Assembly: GCA_050331815.1 (NCBI GenBank)
Contig: JBHJGM010000008.1
Span: 62,001-126,000 of the forward strand
DNA: 64,000 bases
Source of the DNA: JBHJGM01 sp050331815
GTDB lineage: Bacteria > Verrucomicrobiota > Verrucomicrobiia > Opitutales > JBHJGM01
Reading direction: 5' to 3'
Shown: positions 44,707 to 53,043 of the stretch, piece after piece
How the letters are laid out: each line of letters begins with the position of its first letter
Position numbering within the stretch: the stretch's first letter is position 1
Notes under the pieces: generated by a model
What the model was told of the DNA's origin: nothing
The model's database searches: none
What the model saw: only the letters and a program-made list of their open reading frames with translations
Translations under genes and position numbers: made by a program

Positions 44707-46092
44707 ATGGGTATATGGGCAACTCTGTGGCGGTGGCGCTGGTGGCTGCTGGCGGCGATGAGCGTGACGCTACTGCCGTTTTTCTGGTACCTCATCGTGG
44801 CCTTCGCGCCGGATGCTGCCCCGCCGGATACTGCCGACCTCGCACTCCCTTCCTCGACAGGCGACGCCTCGACAGACGTCACGGTGCTTGACCTGGCGCT
44901 CCTTCGCGACCAGTTGCGGAATGCCGGAGCCGACCTCAGCTCGGATGAACGCGTGCGCATCGAAGCCTGGTACGCCGGTGATTTTAACGACTGGGATGCC
45001 GACTTGGCTGAGCGCCACCTTCAGGCCAATGCGGCGGGTCTGGACGCCGCCGCGCTGTTGGCCCGGGGCGAAGCCCGCATCCGTTTTCCGGTGCAGGAAG
45101 CGCTGCTCGACCCCCGCGCCTCGGTGACGCTGTTCGGTCTCATTGGCCTGCAACAAGTGACCGCCCGCGCCGGTCGAGATGGTCAACCAGCGCTTCACCC
45201 ATCTGCTGACGGTCCCTCCGCGCAAGCCGCGCTCGCCGTGCAAATTCTGAACGCCCAAGGCGATCTGAAGCGGCTGGCGGCGGCGATTTTTGCGGTCGAG
45301 TTGGCGACGGATTTCCGCGCCTTGGAAACATTTGCCACGATTTCCGAGCAGCCGCTTCCCCTGCAAACTCTGGAAACGCTACTGAGCGACCGTGATACCT
45401 TTCGCCAGGTCATTCTGGCGGAGTACCACCAACGGCGTTTGTTGCTGCTGGCGATCTTGCGGGGGGACGCGATCGACTGGCTGGACCCACAGGAATTGCA
45501 GGCGCTACGCACGCTCAGCAAAGCCGGGCTGTTCAAAAAAAACGCCGCGCTTGGGCTACTCGCCAACGCCTATCGCGATGTGCTGGCGCGCTGGGAAGCC
45601 CTTGGCGCCGCCGCTTCGCTGCCAGTGGAAGCGGTCAATACGCCTTATCGAATCCCGGCGGAAGCACCCTCGTTTATGGACCTGGCGCTGAGTTTCAATC
45701 CGGGCGGTACCTACTTTATGCGGCGTGTTGGCGGACTGCTGCCCTCGCCCGAATTTCTCGAAGCCCGTCGGCGGCTGGCGCTTTGGTGGGTCCGCAGTGC
45801 ACGTATCCAGTTGGCGCTCAACGGGTACGTGGCTTCCGCATCCGGCGCGATGCCCGACACGCTGGCCGTACTCAGCGCGCAATTTCCAGAGCTGGTAGTG
45901 GCTGACCCTTTTGCGCCGGCGGGTGCACCGCTAGGGTATGACGCGGAAACCGGCTTTCTTCGTTCGGTCGGCCTGGACGGCGAGGCGGAGCCAGCGTCCG
46001 CGTTGGAGGCCTCGGTAGCACCGTCGCAACTGCTGGATCGCTGGGAGGCACCGGTGCGCGTATTGGCTTTCCCGAAGTCGTCTGCCGAGTAA
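44707..46092 (+). CDS. Membrane protein with pilin-like C-terminal signature
   Basis: 461 residues with one N-terminal transmembrane helix (about 9-30) and a mostly helical, Ala/Leu-rich body. The end carries LNGYVASASGAMPDTLAVL and the DPFAPAGAPLGYDAETG block, matching the signature of the frameshifted neighbour and of many Verrucomicrobiota/Planctomycetota membrane proteins (ALxxYRxxHGxxPxxLxxL ... DPFxGxPLxY). Function is unknown; the signature resembles the end of type-II-secretion pseudopilin-like proteins. It ends ten bases before nadC. Confidence 0.7.
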   Translation: MGIWATLWRWRWWLLAAMSVTLLPFFWYLIVAFAPDAAPPDTADLALPSSTGDASTDVTVLDLALLRDQLRNAGADLSSDERVRIEAWYAGDFNDWDADLAERHLQANAAGLDAAALLARGEARIRFPVQEALLDPRASVTLFGLIGLQQVTARAGRDGQPALHPSADGPSAQAALAVQILNAQGDLKRLAAAIFAVELATDFRALETFATISEQPLPLQTLETLLSDRDTFRQVILAEYHQRRLLLLAILRGDAIDWLDPQELQALRTLSKAGLFKKNAALGLLANAYRDVLARWEALGAAASLPVEAVNTPYRIPAEAPSFMDLALSFNPGGTYFMRRVGGLLPSPEFLEARRRLALWWVRSARIQLALNGYVASASGAMPDTLAVLSAQFPELVVADPFAPAGAPLGYDAETGFLRSVGLDGEAEPASALEASVAPSQLLDRWEAPVRVLAFPKSSAE

Positions 46093-46101
46093 GGTGGGCG
46101 C

Positions 46102-47103
46102 ATGTCCTCACCGGCATCATTGGACTCGCTGCGGGCGCGGCTGTGTCAGCGCTTGCGCTGGGAGGCGCTCGATCCGGTCTATCTGAAACAACTTGTTGCC
46201 ATGGCGCGCATGGAGGATCTTGAAGGTGCGGGCCTGAAGGAAACCCCTTTGTACACCGGCGACCTGACAACGCGTGCGGTCGCGGAACCCCTCGATGCTT
46301 CCAAGGCCGGCGCGGGGCGGCCCAGCGCACGGGCGGCGTTGGTGGCTCGTGGCGAAATGACCCTGGCGGGTCTGCCGCTGTTGCCGCTGATTGTGGAGGA
46401 CTATGCCAGTTCCCTCGGGCTCGGTCGCGCGCCTTGGCGCCTGCATTTCGAAACCGGTGACGGGGCCCGCCTGCAACGGGGCGCGGTTCTGGCTATTCTG
46501 GAAGGGCCACCCGAATGGATCCTTACCGTCGAACGCGTGCTGTTGAATTTTCTGCAGCGTCTCAGCGGCATCGCCACGACGACCGCCGTCCTGGTCGAGG
46601 CGCTTGGGGAGACACCCACGCGTCTGCTGGACACGCGCAAGACCACGCCTGGCTTTCGCATGCTCGAAAAGTACGCGGTGGGTCAGGGCGGTGGCTGGAA
46701 TCATCGCCTGGGCCTGTTTGACCGGGTGATGCTCAAGGACAACCACCTGGCTCTGCTTGAAAGTGGCCAGCGGTTGACTTTGGCCCAGGCAGTTGAGCGG
46801 GCGCGGCGACAGTTTCCGGAGGCCGCCGTGGAAATCGAAGTAGACCGCCCGGACCAGATCCCGCTCGCCCTGGCCACCGGCTGTGAAATCATTCTGCTGG
46901 ATAACTTCGATGATGCGAGCCTGGCTCAGGCCGTTGAACAAACCGAGGGCCGCGCCCTGACGGAGGCCAGCGGCAGCATCGATGGCGAACGCCTCAAACG
47001 CCTGGGCGCGTTGGGCCTGGACTTTGTGTCGACCGGCGCGGTGGTGCACCGCAGCGCCTGGTGTGATATCGGTTTGGATTGGCAACCCGCAGGACACAGT
47101 TAA
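46102..47103 (+). CDS. nadC: Nicotinate-nucleotide pyrophosphorylase (carboxylating)
   Basis: De novo NAD synthesis: quinolinate plus PRPP gives nicotinate mononucleotide and CO2. 333 residues with LLNFLQRLSGIAT, the PRPP/phosphate block LDTRKTTPGFRMLEKYAVGQGGGWNHR, VMLKDNHL, and VEIEVDRPDQIPLAL leading to LDNFDDASLAQAV. The first 50 residues extend beyond many homologues. The candidate biotin operator downstream of it belongs to birA. Confidence 0.95.
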   Translation: MSSPASLDSLRARLCQRLRWEALDPVYLKQLVAMARMEDLEGAGLKETPLYTGDLTTRAVAEPLDASKAGAGRPSARAALVARGEMTLAGLPLLPLIVEDYASSLGLGRAPWRLHFETGDGARLQRGAVLAILEGPPEWILTVERVLLNFLQRLSGIATTTAVLVEALGETPTRLLDTRKTTPGFRMLEKYAVGQGGGWNHRLGLFDRVMLKDNHLALLESGQRLTLAQAVERARRQFPEAAVEIEVDRPDQIPLALATGCEIILLDNFDDASLAQAVEQTEGRALTEASGSIDGERLKRLGALGLDFVSTGAVVHRSAWCDIGLDWQPAGHS

Positions 47104-47113
47104 TTACATTGAG

Positions 47114-47144
47114 TAGTTAACCTAATACTAAAAAGGCTTAACAT
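47114..47144. promoter_or_regulatory. Candidate BirA operator upstream of birA
   Basis: TAGTTAAC (47114-47121), a 15-base spacer and CTTAACAT (47137-47144) match the reported BirA site form TTGTTAAC-N15-GTTAACAA at 7 of 8 and 6 of 8 positions. It lies about 45 bases upstream of the birA ATG, and BirA here has the DNA-binding domain needed to use it. Autoregulation by biotin is inferred, not shown. Confidence 0.5.
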
Positions 47145-47187
47145 TAAAGACTTTCATGAAGATTCCGGCGTCGTTAGCTTCGGGCCC

Positions 47188-48198
47188 ATGCTCGATGTTT
47201 CACGAACCAACGATGCGGATGCCACGATCCTGAGCCAGCTGATCGATGCCTGGCCCAATTACGTGTCGGGCAGTTCGATTGCGCAAAAACTGGGCATCAC
47301 GCGGGTGAGCGTCTGGGGCCGCCTCGAAAAGCTGAAAGAATCGGGCTTTACCTTTGAGGCGGTGCGCAACCGCGGCTACCGCCTGACGCAGCGTCCCGAG
47401 CGTTTGCACATTTCTTTGGTGCGCGCGCTGTTGCAGCTGCGCAAGCGCCCGCTCGACCTGCTTTACTTGCCGGTGGTCGACAGCACTAACGACGAGGCCG
47501 AGCGCCAGTTGGCCCAGGGTTGCCCCACGCCGCTAGTCGTACTGGCGCGCAAGCAGGAAAAGGGGCGTGGACGCCTCGGACGGCCCTGGCACAGCGCCGA
47601 CAGCGACAACCTTTACCTGTCCTTTGCTTTCCGCCCGCGCATGGAGCCCTCGAAGCTGCAGCGCTTTACCCCCTGGATGGGCATACGCTTGGCGGAGCTT
47701 TTGCGCGAGCACTGCGCGGCCCCGGTTCTGGTCAAATGGCCCAACGACCTCTTTTGCCAGGGCCGTAAACTGGGCGGCATGTTGACCGAAGCGCGGGTGG
47801 ACGCCGACGGCACGCGTGATTTGGTTTTTGGCCTCGGCCTCAATGTGAACAGCGACCCGGCGGCTTTTCCCGAAGCCCTGGCGGACGTGGCGACTTCGCT
47901 GAAAAGCGTCACCGGTCAGGCGCAGGAGATCAACGACCTGGCCGTCGCGGTGATCGAAACCGTTGTGGAAGGCTACAACGAAGTGCTTGATGGCCGCGCG
48001 CAGCGACAGATCGCCGACCGCTGGCAGCGTCTGGATATGCTCAACGACCGGCCGGTCAAGGTTGAGCGGGCCGAGCGCGAGCACCTACAGGGTGTCGCCC
48101 GTGGCATCGATCCCAGCGGGGCCCTGCTGGTCGAGTTCAACGGCGGCGGGGTGCGCCCCGTGCTGGCGGGCGATGTGGTCCTGCAACGCACGGATTGA
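47188..48198 (+). CDS. birA: Biotin--[acetyl-CoA-carboxylase] ligase and biotin operon repressor
   Basis: 336 residues. An N-terminal winged-helix domain (about 14-68: ILSQLIDAWPNYVSGSSIAQKLGITRVSVW in outline) is followed by the ligase domain: DSTN at 98-101, the biotinoyl-AMP loop GRGRLGR at 126-132, and KWPND at 183-187. It activates biotin with ATP and biotinylates AccB, whose gene lies in this window at 58098. The DNA-binding domain and an upstream operator-like site suggest that it also represses genes. coaX follows by about 100 bases, a linkage seen in several phyla. Confidence 0.95.
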   Translation: MLDVSRTNDADATILSQLIDAWPNYVSGSSIAQKLGITRVSVWGRLEKLKESGFTFEAVRNRGYRLTQRPERLHISLVRALLQLRKRPLDLLYLPVVDSTNDEAERQLAQGCPTPLVVLARKQEKGRGRLGRPWHSADSDNLYLSFAFRPRMEPSKLQRFTPWMGIRLAELLREHCAAPVLVKWPNDLFCQGRKLGGMLTEARVDADGTRDLVFGLGLNVNSDPAAFPEALADVATSLKSVTGQAQEINDLAVAVIETVVEGYNEVLDGRAQRQIADRWQRLDMLNDRPVKVERAEREHLQGVARGIDPSGALLVEFNGGGVRPVLAGDVVLQRTD

Positions 48199-48295
48199 CC
48201 GCCCAAGCTTCGCGGGCGTAAACCGTTGCCCATCCTGATGCATCGACGACGGCGGGCGCTTACGGCCGCTGGACACGTTTGGCACCGGCGCGCGC

Positions 48296-49156
48296 ATGAA
48301 GCTTCTTTGTCTGGATATCGGAAACACCCGGGCCCATTACGGCTTGGCGGAAATCGGCGGCCCCAGTCGGCCCGTCCGGGCTCTGGCGGCAGGCCAGGCG
48401 GCGTCCCGCCCACCGTTGGAACCGCCGGTGTCAATCGCGGTCCTGGAAGAGGGGGCGGTCTCGACCGCCAGCATCGCCGGCACGCACACCGGTCTGCCCG
48501 CCATTTTGCGTTCGCTGGCCTTCGACGGGCATCTGGTGGAGGGTTTCTCCATCGCCTCGGTAGTCCCCGACGCCACCGAAAAGCTGCGCCCGTTTTTGGA
48601 GTCTGAGTCGCGGCCCATCTTTCAGATCAGTCACCGGCAGTGCCCCGGCTTGGAAATCGATTACCCCAAGCCCGCTGAGATCGGCCAGGATCGCCTCGCG
48701 CTGGCCCTCGGCGCCCAGGCCTGGTACGGCGCACCGACCATCGTGGTGGACATGGGCACGGCGGTGACTTTGGACATCCTCGACCAGCGCGGTGCTTACG
48801 TGGGCGGGGTGATCGCACCCGGGCTGGCCATCATGACGCGCTACCTGCACGAGCAGACCGCGCTGCTGCCCGAGTTGGATCCGGATGAATTGGCGGTGAC
48901 GTGCGGCATCGGAAAATCCACCGTGGAAGCCATGCAACTGGGCTGCGTGGTCGGCTTTGAAGGGATGCTCAACGCCTTGCTCGAGCGGGTGCGTCAGGAA
49001 TTGACCCAGGAAGGCGATCCACCAGCAAATGTGGTCATGACTGGCGGTTCGGCGGGCAGTCTGACGGCAAATTGGTCAAAGCGCGTTACCTTTGACGGGG
49101 ATCTGCTGCTGCGCGGGCTGGCGGAGGCCTTCCGACGGTGGCAGGCAAGCCGTTGA
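48296..49156 (+). CDS. coaX: Type III pantothenate kinase
   Basis: Phosphorylates pantothenate in the first step of CoA synthesis; K+ or NH4+ dependent and insensitive to CoA. 286 residues with the phosphate-1 motif LDIGNTRAHYGL (about 5-16), the pantothenate-binding IGQDRLALALGA, phosphate-2 VVDMGTAVTLDIL and GGVIAPGL. The adenosine motif lies around MTGGSAGSL. It follows birA in the same direction and probably shares its transcript. Confidence 0.94.
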   Translation: MKLLCLDIGNTRAHYGLAEIGGPSRPVRALAAGQAASRPPLEPPVSIAVLEEGAVSTASIAGTHTGLPAILRSLAFDGHLVEGFSIASVVPDATEKLRPFLESESRPIFQISHRQCPGLEIDYPKPAEIGQDRLALALGAQAWYGAPTIVVDMGTAVTLDILDQRGAYVGGVIAPGLAIMTRYLHEQTALLPELDPDELAVTCGIGKSTVEAMQLGCVVGFEGMLNALLERVRQELTQEGDPPANVVMTGGSAGSLTANWSKRVTFDGDLLLRGLAEAFRRWQASR

Positions 49157-49356
49157 CCGTACGGGATTTCGATTGCCATACCGACAGGCTTGAACCAGCT
49201 TTGGATTTGGTCGATGGACACCCCATGGGCCGCGAAACCATCGGTATTGAACACTGGGCGCGCTGTCTGGTCTAAGACAGTGACCTACCTGATACCCGCT
49301 GCGCTCTGACTCGTTCACGGCGCACCCGCCATTATTTCACGCCATTGCAATTGCCA

Positions 49357-50523
49357 GTGCCGCCAAAGGCCATCGAAGTTGAAAGCCTGACCCGGGTTTT
49401 CGGGAAAATTCGAGCGATTGATGAGGTCTCGTTCTCCGTCAGCCGGGGCGAGGTCGTGGGTTTTTTGGGCCCCAACGGCGCGGGCAAAACGACCACCATG
49501 CGCATCCTCTGCGGGTTGCTGGAAGCCACTTCTGGCAAGGCGCGTATCTGCGGCGCGCCCGTCTCGCGCGAGCCCTTCGAGGTGAAACGCCGCATCGGCT
49601 ACATGGCCGAAAACAATCCCCTGCCCGAAGACATGCGCGTGCTGGAGTACCTGCGCATGCGCGCTCGCCTGAAGGAAGTGCCTCGCCGTCACTTGAAGGA
49701 ACGCGTCGACACGGCCATGGAGCTTTGCGACCTCAATCGCAAGGCCCGGCGGCGCATCATCGGCACGCTCTCCAAAGGCTTTCGCCAGCGCGTGGGCATT
49801 GCCGATGCGGTCCTCGCCGAGCCCGAAGTAGTGCTCATGGACGAGCCGACCATCGGCCTGGATCCACACCAGATCCTCGGTATCCGCCAACTCCTGGACA
49901 GCCTGCGCGGACGCATGACGGTCATCCTCTCATCGCATATTTTGCCCGAGATCGAAATGGCCTGCGACCGGGTCATCATCATTAACCGCGGGCGGATTGT
50001 CGCCTCGGGCACCTCCACCGAGCTGCGCGAGCAGTTTGTGAACACTTGCAATTTTCGGCTGGTGGTCAGCGGCGATTGCGAGGAATTGCGCAAGGCCCTG
50101 CACTCGATGGACGCTGCCATCAAAGTGTGCGCGATCACCGACCCGGATGCCGACGGCTACCGCACCGTGATCGTCACCGCGCCCAACGCGGCGGCACTTG
50201 GCGAGCGCTTCATCAACGACTTGCCCGGACGCAACGGCTGGCGCTTCCGCGAAGTGGCCCACCTGCAGCCCACGCTCGAAGATATTTTTCTCGCGGCAAC
50301 CCGGCGCAGCTGGGACGAAGTCAACGGCGTGCCCGACGCCAACGGCGACCGCAAGCGGGTGCCGCGTCGCACCGGCGCGTACGCTGACACGCCCGGACCC
50401 TGGAAAATTCCCGAGCCGCCCAAGCCAAAGAAAAAGTCGGAGACCGCTGCGGTTACGGACGGGGCGGCTTCCACAGCCGAGTCCGCCGAAACCGAAGACG
50501 CCACGGTGGCCAACAAGCCCTAA
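49357..50523 (+). CDS. ABC transporter ATP-binding protein, GldA-like
   Basis: 388 residues from GTG 49357; TTGs at 49345 and 49351 are alternatives. The ATPase has Walker A GPNGAGKTT at 38-46, Q-loop YMAENNPL, signature LSKGFRQRV (LSGG replaced by LSKG, normal in the GldA group), Walker B VVLMDEPTIGLD and H-loop SSHILPE. A C-terminal extension of about 80 residues is Pro/Lys/Glu-rich and variable. It drives the membrane proteins encoded next. Homologues of GldA occur in non-gliding bacteria too, so gliding is not implied. Confidence 0.92.
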   Translation: MPPKAIEVESLTRVFGKIRAIDEVSFSVSRGEVVGFLGPNGAGKTTTMRILCGLLEATSGKARICGAPVSREPFEVKRRIGYMAENNPLPEDMRVLEYLRMRARLKEVPRRHLKERVDTAMELCDLNRKARRRIIGTLSKGFRQRVGIADAVLAEPEVVLMDEPTIGLDPHQILGIRQLLDSLRGRMTVILSSHILPEIEMACDRVIIINRGRIVASGTSTELREQFVNTCNFRLVVSGDCEELRKALHSMDAAIKVCAITDPDADGYRTVIVTAPNAAALGERFINDLPGRNGWRFREVAHLQPTLEDIFLAATRRSWDEVNGVPDANGDRKRVPRRTGAYADTPGPWKIPEPPKPKKKSETAAVTDGAASTAESAETEDATVANKP

Positions 50524-50556
50524 CAGGCGAACGTCGAAGGGGGAAATCAAGGGAAG

Positions 50557-51321
50557 ATGCGACAGTTTCTGACGCTGGTGGTCCATGAATTGCGGATGCT
50601 GCTGATCGCGCCCTCCACCTACGTGGCGGCGGTGCTGTTTCTGCTGTTGATGGGGCTGGTTTACTTCATCTGCATGGGCCTGCTGGTCGAGAGCGACCGC
50701 GAGACGCCCACCGAGCTCTACTTCAAGGTATTTTTCCTGCCGGTCCTCTTCATGGTCCCGTTGTTGACCATGAAAAGCATCGCCGACGAAAAGCGGCAGG
50801 GGACCCTGGAAGCGCTGCGGACGACCCCGGTCACCGTCACGTCGATGGTGCTGGCCAAGTTTTTCAGCGCCTACTTTTTCTACGTGGCGCTGTGGGCCCT
50901 CTCGCTGGGGTTTCCGCTGATCTTTTTCTACGGGCTGCCGCCGCAGCCCTCCCTGAAGTTGCTGATCGACCCGGCCATTTTGGGAGGTGGCATGACTTTT
51001 ATCGCGTTGAGCGGCGCGTTTTACGTGGCGGTGGGTTTGTTCACCAGCAGCCTGACGCGTTCGCAACTGGTGGCGGGGATGCTCTCATTCGGGCTGCTTT
51101 TCGTGCTGATCGTGATCGGCTGGTTGCTGTTGCCCGCGCTTGATAACTTTGACTACACTTGGCTCGGTCACATCGAGCTGCTTCTGGACTACCTGCAGAC
51201 GTACGAGCACCTGGAGGACTTCAGCCGGGGTGTGATCGACACGCGGCCCTTCTTCTTTTATCTCAGTGGCGCCGCCGTCACGCTCGGGGTGACCATGCTG
51301 GTGGTCGAGGCGCGCAGCTAG
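50557..51321 (+). CDS. ABC-2 type permease, GldF-like
   Basis: 254 residues with six hydrophobic helices. It opens MRQFLTLVVHELRMLLIAP and has the ABC-2 blocks TMKSIADEKRQGTLEALRTTPVTV and FVLIVIGWLLLP. The location between GldA-like and GldG-like genes, 33 bases after the ATPase, fits a GldF-type subunit. Substrate unknown. Confidence 0.9.
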   Translation: MRQFLTLVVHELRMLLIAPSTYVAAVLFLLLMGLVYFICMGLLVESDRETPTELYFKVFFLPVLFMVPLLTMKSIADEKRQGTLEALRTTPVTVTSMVLAKFFSAYFFYVALWALSLGFPLIFFYGLPPQPSLKLLIDPAILGGGMTFIALSGAFYVAVGLFTSSLTRSQLVAGMLSFGLLFVLIVIGWLLLPALDNFDYTWLGHIELLLDYLQTYEHLEDFSRGVIDTRPFFFYLSGAAVTLGVTMLVVEARS

Positions 51322-51353
51322 AGCCGAAATTTTGCTCCGCCAATTCGTTCGAA

Positions 51354-52970
51354 GTGTCCCAAGAAATCGACAAGTCCGCTGACGATTCGAAAATCGAAAC
51401 GCCCAAGGCGCGCCGCTCCGCGCGGGAACCGGGGGTTTCACGTTTTGACGACTTCAGCTTTTCGCGCCGCTTTGATGCCTTCAATCGCTTGGCGCAGATC
51501 GTCCTGGCGCTGACGCTCTTCCTGAGCCTCAACTATCTGGCGGCAACGCACTTCGACCGCTTCGACCTGACGCAGGACAACCGCTACTCGCTGACCCCGC
51601 AAACACGCGCACACATCCAGCAACTCAAGGACGAGGTGATCATTTACGGGCTCATCCCCAAGGATGATGTGCGCCTGGAGCAAGCCTACGACGATGTCGA
51701 AGATCTGTTGCGCGAGTACGCCTTCGCCTCCCGCGCCGAGGGCGAACAGACGATCCGTTACCAGCTGCTGGATTACTACCAGCAGTACGCGCAGGTACAG
51801 ACGCTCTTTCGCCAGTATGGCATCGATCCGCCCGAGCGGCTGGACAGTATCCAGGCGCGCCCGGCGGCGCTGGTCGTGGGCAAGTTTGGGCACCGCCTGT
51901 TATTGGTCGGCGACATGTACAACATGGTGCCCGATCCGGCCTCCCGCGAACTGGTCATGACCGCGTTTCGCGGCGAGGAGGCGGTCACCTTGTCGATGAT
52001 CGATGTGAGCGGCTCCAAGCGTTTTCTGATTTATTTTATCCAGAATCACCAGGAATCGCAGCTGAACGGCACGAGTACCGAAGGGCTCAGCGTGTTGCGC
52101 AGTTACCTGGAAAAAGGATTTTACGATGTGCGCCCCCTGGACCTGTTGACCGCGCCGGCCATTCCGACCGACGCGGACATGGTGGTCCTGCCCGGCCCGC
52201 GCAGCAACCTGCGTGATTACGAGGTGCAAAAGCTCCGCCGCTATCTCAACGAGGAAAACGGGCGGCTGATGGTTTTTCTCGGGCCCTGGCGCAACGTGGA
52301 AACCGAGCGCGCGGACGGACCCCTGCGCGAGCTCCTGCGCGAGTGGGGCGTCCAGGTCGACAACATGCTGGTCTTCGACTTCGAGGAAAACGCCATCTTC
52401 AACGACCAGGAGTTTCTGGTGGCGGACTTTTCGCCGCACCCTTCGACCCAGTTTTTGAACGAGCACAGGCTGCGGGTGCACTCGGGTTTTTACCGGCCCG
52501 TGCGCAAGGTGGAAGGCCAGGCGATGGATTCGCGGGTGACGGTCACCACGCTGATGCGCAGCTCGCGCAACGCCTACGCCGAGCTGAGCTACCGCCGGGA
52601 GTCGCCCGACCTGCGGATCAATTACGACGAAGGGGTGGACCTGCCCGGGCCGGTCAGCCTGGCCGCGCTTTCCGAGCGAAACGCCGGTACCTTGAAGATC
52701 CCCGGCGGGCGGCTGATGGTTTTTGGCGCGCCTGGCCTGATCGAAAACCGCTATTTCAACATCAACGCCGGTAACCAGATCCTGGTCAGCAAATCCTTCG
52801 CCTGGATGCTCGACCGCGAGGAGGCGCTCAACCTCGAACCGCGCGAGCCGCTGCGCTTTAACCTGTCGGTGACCGATGACGAGTGGAGCACCCTGGGCAT
52901 GCGCATGCTGGCCTTGCCCGCTGCCGGCGCGCTCCTGGGCCTGTTTGTCTTTGCCCTGCGCCGCCGGTAG
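51354..52970 (+). CDS. GldG-like ABC auxiliary protein
   Basis: 538 residues from GTG 51354, 32 bases after the permease stop; the frame is open upstream but only inside the permease gene. After a 40-residue hydrophilic start a transmembrane helix (about 48-64) precedes the extracytoplasmic domain, with NRYSLTPQTRAHIQQL, IYGLIPKDD and the DUF4350-like VVLPGPRSNLRDYEVQKLRRYL. A second helix near the C-terminus (LALPAAGALLGLFVFALRRR) returns to the membrane. This matches the GldG/ABC-type uncharacterised transport family with two end helices. Confidence 0.85.
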   Translation: MSQEIDKSADDSKIETPKARRSAREPGVSRFDDFSFSRRFDAFNRLAQIVLALTLFLSLNYLAATHFDRFDLTQDNRYSLTPQTRAHIQQLKDEVIIYGLIPKDDVRLEQAYDDVEDLLREYAFASRAEGEQTIRYQLLDYYQQYAQVQTLFRQYGIDPPERLDSIQARPAALVVGKFGHRLLLVGDMYNMVPDPASRELVMTAFRGEEAVTLSMIDVSGSKRFLIYFIQNHQESQLNGTSTEGLSVLRSYLEKGFYDVRPLDLLTAPAIPTDADMVVLPGPRSNLRDYEVQKLRRYLNEENGRLMVFLGPWRNVETERADGPLRELLREWGVQVDNMLVFDFEENAIFNDQEFLVADFSPHPSTQFLNEHRLRVHSGFYRPVRKVEGQAMDSRVTVTTLMRSSRNAYAELSYRRESPDLRINYDEGVDLPGPVSLAALSERNAGTLKIPGGRLMVFGAPGLIENRYFNINAGNQILVSKSFAWMLDREEALNLEPREPLRFNLSVTDDEWSTLGMRMLALPAAGALLGLFVFALRRR

Positions 52971-53043
52971 TGCCGTCTTCACCGCAATTTTTCTCTTTCG
53001 CCGATCTCAGTGCTCAATCTGCTGTCTCTAATCACAACCATCC

